Part shown: positions 61,125-64,000 of the stretch, one piece after another | Layout: every line of letters begins with the position of its first letter | How positions within the stretch are numbered: position 1 is the first letter of the stretch | DNA from: Sporobacter termitidis DSM 10068 | GTDB lineage: Bacteria > Bacillota > Clostridia > Oscillospirales > Oscillospiraceae | Assembly: GCF_900130065.1 (NCBI RefSeq) | Contig: NZ_FQXV01000001.1 | Span: 28,062 to 92,061 of the forward strand | DNA: 64,000 nt | Direction: 5' to 3' | Notes under the pieces: generated by a model | What the model saw: the letters and a program-made list of their open reading frames with translations, nothing else | Told to the model about the DNA's origin: nothing | The model's database searches: none | Position numbers and translations under genes: made by a program

Positions 61125-62426
61125 ATGCGTATCTACGATATCATCCAGAAAAAACGCGATAAGGATAAGCTGACGGACGAAGAAATCCGGTTTGCCGTCG
61201 ACGGCTTTACAAAGGGGGATATTCCCGATTATCAAATGTCGGCGCTGCTCATGGCAATCTTTTTAAACGGCATGGACAAGCGCGAGCTGACGACGCTGAC
61301 GATGGCGATGACGGAATCGGGCGAAAGCGTCGACCTCAGTATGTTCGGCGCGCTGACGGCGGACAAGCACTCGACCGGCGGCGTCGGCGATAAGACGACG
61401 CTGATCGTGGCGCCGATCGTCGCCGCGCTGGGCGGAAAGGTAGCCAAAATGTCGGGCCGCGGGCTCGGGCATACCGGCGGCACGGTGGACAAGCTGGAGT
61501 CGATTCCCGGCTATAAGACAACGCTGACGCGGGAGGAATTCATCTCCCAGGTGGAGAAGGTCGGCGTGGCCGTCATTGGGCAGTCCGGCCATATCGCGCC
61601 GGCGGACAAAAAGATCTACGCGCTCCGGGACGTGACCGCGACGGTCGACAGCATCCCTCTCATCGCCTCGAGCATCATGAGCAAAAAGCTGGCCGCCGGC
61701 TCAAAGAACATCGTCCTGGACGTCAAATTCGGCAGCGGCGCGTTCATGAAATCGGTGGACGACGCCAAGAAGCTGGCTGAAACGATGGTGGAGATCGGGA
61801 AACTGGCCGGGCGGCGCATTTCGGCCGTTTTGACGAATATGGACCTGCCCCTTGGAAATGCCGTTGGCAACGCGCTGGAGGTCCTGGAGGCCGTTGACGT
61901 GCTCTCAGGCCGCGGCAGCGCGGACCTTGTGGACGTCTGCACAGCACTGGCGGCGCGGATGGCGTGCCTTTTCGGCGGCTCGAGCTATGAAGAGAGCCTC
62001 CTGAAGGTCAAAGACGCCCTTGACAGCGGCAAGGCGCTGAATAAATTCAGGGAGTGGATCGAAGCGCAGGGCGGCGACAGCCGCTTTATAGAGGACAGAA
62101 GCCTTCTCGGCACGGCGGTCGTCCGGGAGGACTACGTGTGCCCATCGGACGGATACATTTCGCACATGGATGCCGAGCTTATCGGCAAGGCCGCGTCCGC
62201 GCTGGGCGCCGGCAGGGAAAAGGCCGGCGACGACATCGATCACACGGCGGGCATTATCTTGAAAAAGAAAACAGGAGGCCGCTGCAGCGCCGGGGAGCCG
62301 GTCGCGGTGTTGTACACCTCAGACAGGAAGCGCCTGGCCGACGCCCGCGCCTATCTGGACCGCGCGATACTGATGCGTGATACAAAGCCCGACGCGCTGC
62401 CGCTCATCTTCGGTGTGGTGGAGTAG
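61125..62426 (+). CDS. pdp: Pyrimidine-nucleoside phosphorylase
   Basis: 433 residues, the standard length. Family signature MSGRGLGHTGGTVDKLES near residue 110, with KHSTGGVGDKTTL before it and the YALRDVTATV and KFGSGAFM blocks after it. It cleaves uridine, thymidine or deoxyuridine with phosphate. The ATG at 61125 follows GGGAGGA; a TATGCGC-type palindrome (about 61094-61110) lies just upstream. The odd point is location: it lies inside the element interrupting cotJC, downstream of the recombinase, so it would be lost from a cell that excised the element. Confidence 0.93.
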   Translation: MRIYDIIQKKRDKDKLTDEEIRFAVDGFTKGDIPDYQMSALLMAIFLNGMDKRELTTLTMAMTESGESVDLSMFGALTADKHSTGGVGDKTTLIVAPIVAALGGKVAKMSGRGLGHTGGTVDKLESIPGYKTTLTREEFISQVEKVGVAVIGQSGHIAPADKKIYALRDVTATVDSIPLIASSIMSKKLAAGSKNIVLDVKFGSGAFMKSVDDAKKLAETMVEIGKLAGRRISAVLTNMDLPLGNAVGNALEVLEAVDVLSGRGSADLVDVCTALAARMACLFGGSSYEESLLKVKDALDSGKALNKFREWIEAQGGDSRFIEDRSLLGTAVVREDYVCPSDGYISHMDAELIGKAASALGAGREKAGDDIDHTAGIILKKKTGGRCSAGEPVAVLYTSDRKRLADARAYLDRAILMRDTKPDALPLIFGVVE

Positions 62427-62433
62427 CGCGGCG

Positions 62434-63021
62434 ATGATAAACGGCAATATCACCAGATGCGGCTGGTGCGGTACGGACGAATTGTACGTCCGATATCACG
62501 ATGAGGAATGGGGCGTCCCGGTCCACGATGACAAAAAGCATTTTGAATTTCTCGTGCTGGAGTCGGCCCAGTCCGGCCTGAGCTGGCTGACCATCCTTCG
62601 GAAAAGGGAGAATTATCGTGCCGCCTATGATGGTTTCGACCCGGAAAAGGTCGCGAAATACGATGAAGCGAAGATCAATGAGCTTCTGTCCGATCCCGGG
62701 ATCATCAGAAACAGGATGAAGATCGAAGCCTCTGTAAACAACGCACGGAGGTTTTTGGAGATTCAAAAGGAGTTCGGCAGCTTTGACAGCTACATCTGGG
62801 GCTTTACGGGCGGCAAGCCGGTTGCAGGCAGCTATCAGAGCATCGTGGAACTGCCGGCGACGTCGGAACTGTCCGACAAAATCAGTAAGGATTTAAAATC
62901 CCGCGGCTTTAAATTTTTGGGTTCTATTACGGTCTATTCCCACATTCAGGCAGTCGGGATCGTCAACGATCACATTGATTCCTGCTTTCGGAAAAATCTC
63001 TGCGGTAACGCGTCCCGCTGA
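62434..63021 (+). CDS. tag: DNA-3-methyladenine glycosylase I
   Basis: 195 residues. Zinc-binding N-terminal RCGWCG, then YHDEEWGVPVHDDKKHFEFL and LSWLTILRKRENYR, all typical of Tag; the HIQAVGIVNDHI end supplies zinc ligands. It removes 3-methyladenine from DNA. It is the last gene in the element, seven bases after the phosphorylase, and its stop lies 46 bp from the right attachment core. Both genes look intact. Confidence 0.93.
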   Translation: MINGNITRCGWCGTDELYVRYHDEEWGVPVHDDKKHFEFLVLESAQSGLSWLTILRKRENYRAAYDGFDPEKVAKYDEAKINELLSDPGIIRNRMKIEASVNNARRFLEIQKEFGSFDSYIWGFTGGKPVAGSYQSIVELPATSELSDKISKDLKSRGFKFLGSITVYSHIQAVGIVNDHIDSCFRKNLCGNASR

Positions 63022-63048
63022 TTTCGACATACCGTCTCGCCAGGCCGC

Positions 63049-63074
63049 CGTACATTTGCGGAAACGAGGTACCT
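63049..63074 (+). repeat. Right attachment site half with core GGTACCT
   Basis: Arm CGTACATTTGCGGAAACGA (63049-63067) directly followed by the core GGTACCT (63068-63074). Together with the left-end arm it would form an attP-like site with imperfect dyad symmetry after circularisation. Confidence 0.8.
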
Positions 63075-63256
63075 ATATCGGTGAGCAGCCCCTTGAGCTC
63101 GGGGTACGGCATGGAGTAACGCTGGCTGAGATAGCGGAGCGACGCGCCCAACTCTCCGTCCGGGCCGCCGTACTGCGAAATAATGAATTTTGCCAGCGCC
63201 GGATTTGGCGTGGCGATCTTAACGGGGTATTGAAGCCTTTTCTGATACTCAAACAT
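63068..63256 (-). CDS. cotJC: cotJC, 5' segment (interrupted)
   Basis: Codons 1-63 of the spore-coat manganese catalase: FEYQKRLQYPVKIATPNPAL, then SQYGGPDGELGASLRYLSQR, ending LLTDIGT at the junction. The reading frame runs on into the element for 34 nonsense residues before a stop at 62963. The manganese ligand of GGPDGELGAS is here, while the E-x-x-H pair follows right after the break point in the other segment. The start codon overlaps the end of the cotJA-cotJB fusion gene, so the cotJ operon order is kept. Confidence 0.92.
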
Positions 63257-64000
63257 TGTTGTCAGAGGCCCCCTTTTCTGTGTATTCCCATGGCCATGGA
63301 TTGTCGATCCAGGTGTATTTGTCGCCGGACATGATATCCATGATCGTCTGCGGACCGTACATCTTTACGATTTTCTCCCGCCCCTCCCGCATGAGCTTGT
63401 TGAGCTGCTGGAACATGTCGAGGGCGTCTCTATCGTTCGGGTGCGTGTCCAGATAGAGATTGAGTTCTTTGATAACGAAGCCGAGGGCCATGAAGTCGCC
63501 CAGCGGCGTTCCGGCGTATGGATTCGTCTTATTGGCGATGTCCTTGAACGGCAGGTCAAGCCCGGGGAACAGGGTTCCTCTGGTGAGGGCTTCGGTGCTC
63601 TCGTATTTTGGCGAGTTTTTCGCCTGCCACGGCACAAAGCCGGCGGCCAGAGGCGCGCAGGGCGGCAGCTCGCCGTTTTTGTAGCCACAGCCCGTCATAT
63701 CGGCTTCGGCGTTCGGTTTCATCATCTCCGGCATCAGTCCCATTTTGGGATTGTCCATGTGCGGCATCGCACCGATGTTCGGTTTTGCCACGTAGGGCAT
63801 CGAGCCGGTGTTGGACTGGTTCGCCGTATTAGGCATCATGCCTGTATTCGGCTTCGCCGGCATCTCAGGCATCGCGCCGATGTTCGGTTTTGCCACATAA
63901 GGCATGGCGCCGGTGTTGGACTGGTTCGCCGTATTGGGCATCATGCCTGTGTTTGGCTTCGTCGGCATCTCAGGCATCATACCGGTGTTGGGTTTTGCCA
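63249..64000 (-). CDS. CotJA-CotJB fusion protein with N-terminal repeats (partial)
   Basis: The frame enters from the right edge, so its true start is outside the window. The visible 250 residues hold Met/Pro/Asn-rich repeats (MPYVAKPNIGAMP type, 35-residue period), then a CotJA-like segment (PPCAPLAAGFVPWQAK, then RGTLFPGLDLPF) and a CotJB-like domain (ELNLYLDTHPNDRDALDMF, ending DNPWPWEYTEKG). CotJA and CotJB are separate inner-coat proteins in Bacillus; here they are one chain. It overlaps cotJC by eight bases. Probably part of the spore coat, expressed under mother-cell sigma factors. Confidence 0.88.
   Translation of the reverse strand, partial: AKPNTGMMPEMPTKPNTGMMPNTANQSNTGAMPYVAKPNIGAMPEMPAKPNTGMMPNTANQSNTGSMPYVAKPNIGAMPHMDNPKMGLMPEMMKPNAEADMTGCGYKNGELPPCAPLAAGFVPWQAKNSPKYESTEALTRGTLFPGLDLPFKDIANKTNPYAGTPLGDFMALGFVIKELNLYLDTHPNDRDALDMFQQLNKLMREGREKIVKMYGPQTIMDIMSGDKYTWIDNPWPWEYTEKGASDNNV
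63770..64000 (-). repeat. 105-bp tandem repeats in the cotJAB gene
   Basis: Two complete copies and the start of a third (period exactly 105 bp, for example TTCGGTTTTGCCAC at 63778 and 63883), each coding for 35 residues. The array continues past the window edge. In-frame period means copy number could vary without breaking the gene. Confidence 0.85.

Larger units (their letters stand above)
59310..63073 (+). mobile_element. Skin-like intervening element in cotJC (3.76 kb)
   Basis: Bounded by direct copies of GGTACCT (59310-59316 and 63068-63074), one copy of which belongs to the element. It contains a 55-residue gene, a large serine recombinase, a pyrimidine-nucleoside phosphorylase and a DNA glycosylase, all on the plus strand, opposite to cotJC. 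Excision would rebuild cotJC in frame. Layout is like elements that interrupt sigK, spoVR or spsM in other spore formers and are removed in the mother cell. Excision itself is inferred. Confidence 0.85.

Overview
The window looks like chromosomal DNA of an endospore-forming, strictly anaerobic, fairly GC-rich Firmicute (class Clostridia, plausibly Oscillospiraceae). Support: a dnaG-rpoD operon; sporulation genes (spoIIM, a SpoIID-like gene, cotJ genes, the DUF4364 and TIGR04086 families); a Wood-Ljungdahl methyl-branch operon (metF, fhs, fchA, folD); and several corrinoid and methyltransferase genes typical of organisms that demethylate methoxylated compounds. No rRNA, tRNA or CRISPR array was recognised. 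The species is inference.

Layout. 1-1.6 kb: end of dnaG, then rpoD. 1.6-11.3 kb: a region that looks built for antibiotic response. It holds a Cfr-like 23S rRNA methylase, a divergent BmrCD-like heterodimeric ABC exporter, an acyltransferase and a three-gene ABC-2 exporter. Each of the three resistance-like loci is preceded by a promoter, a short leader reading frame and alternative RNA stems, as expected for ribosome-sensing attenuation. 11.5-20.2 kb: a secreted protein, a BacA/SbmA-like ABC transporter, two corrinoid proteins, a UroD-family methyltransferase and two regulators (PocR-AraC and PucR types). 20.2-25.4 kb: methyl-THF:corrinoid methyltransferase, folD, fchA, fhs and metF in one minus-strand run. 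Together these can move methyl groups from donors through corrinoid protein to tetrahydrofolate and on to formate, or the reverse.

26-43 kb: lgt, two M16 peptidase-like genes, a 2481-residue cyclic beta-glucan synthase-like protein, indolepyruvate:ferredoxin oxidoreductase (iorAB) with an aryl-CoA ligase, and an ECF sigma factor with an RsgI-like anti-sigma factor. 43-47 kb: a four-gene operon of unknown role (DUF4125, TPR, DUF4037, epimerase). 47-50.2 kb: asd-dapA-dapB under a lysine riboswitch. 50.3-57 kb: a SpoIID-like gene, queA, tgt, yajC, a TIGR04086 protein, spoIIM and xerD.

58.9-64 kb: the most striking region. The spore-coat manganese-catalase gene cotJC is split in two. The halves are 3.76 kb apart, in the same orientation and in the same frame, and each ends in the same 7-bp sequence, GGTACCT. 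Between them lie a large serine recombinase, a 55-residue companion gene, a pyrimidine-nucleoside phosphorylase and a 3-methyladenine DNA glycosylase. Recombination at the 7-bp repeats would restore an intact 201-codon cotJC, and the ends of the circle would form a site with 19-bp imperfect inverted arms. This is the architecture of a skin-like element excised during sporulation. The upstream gene is a CotJA-CotJB fusion with 105-bp tandem repeats that runs off the right edge.
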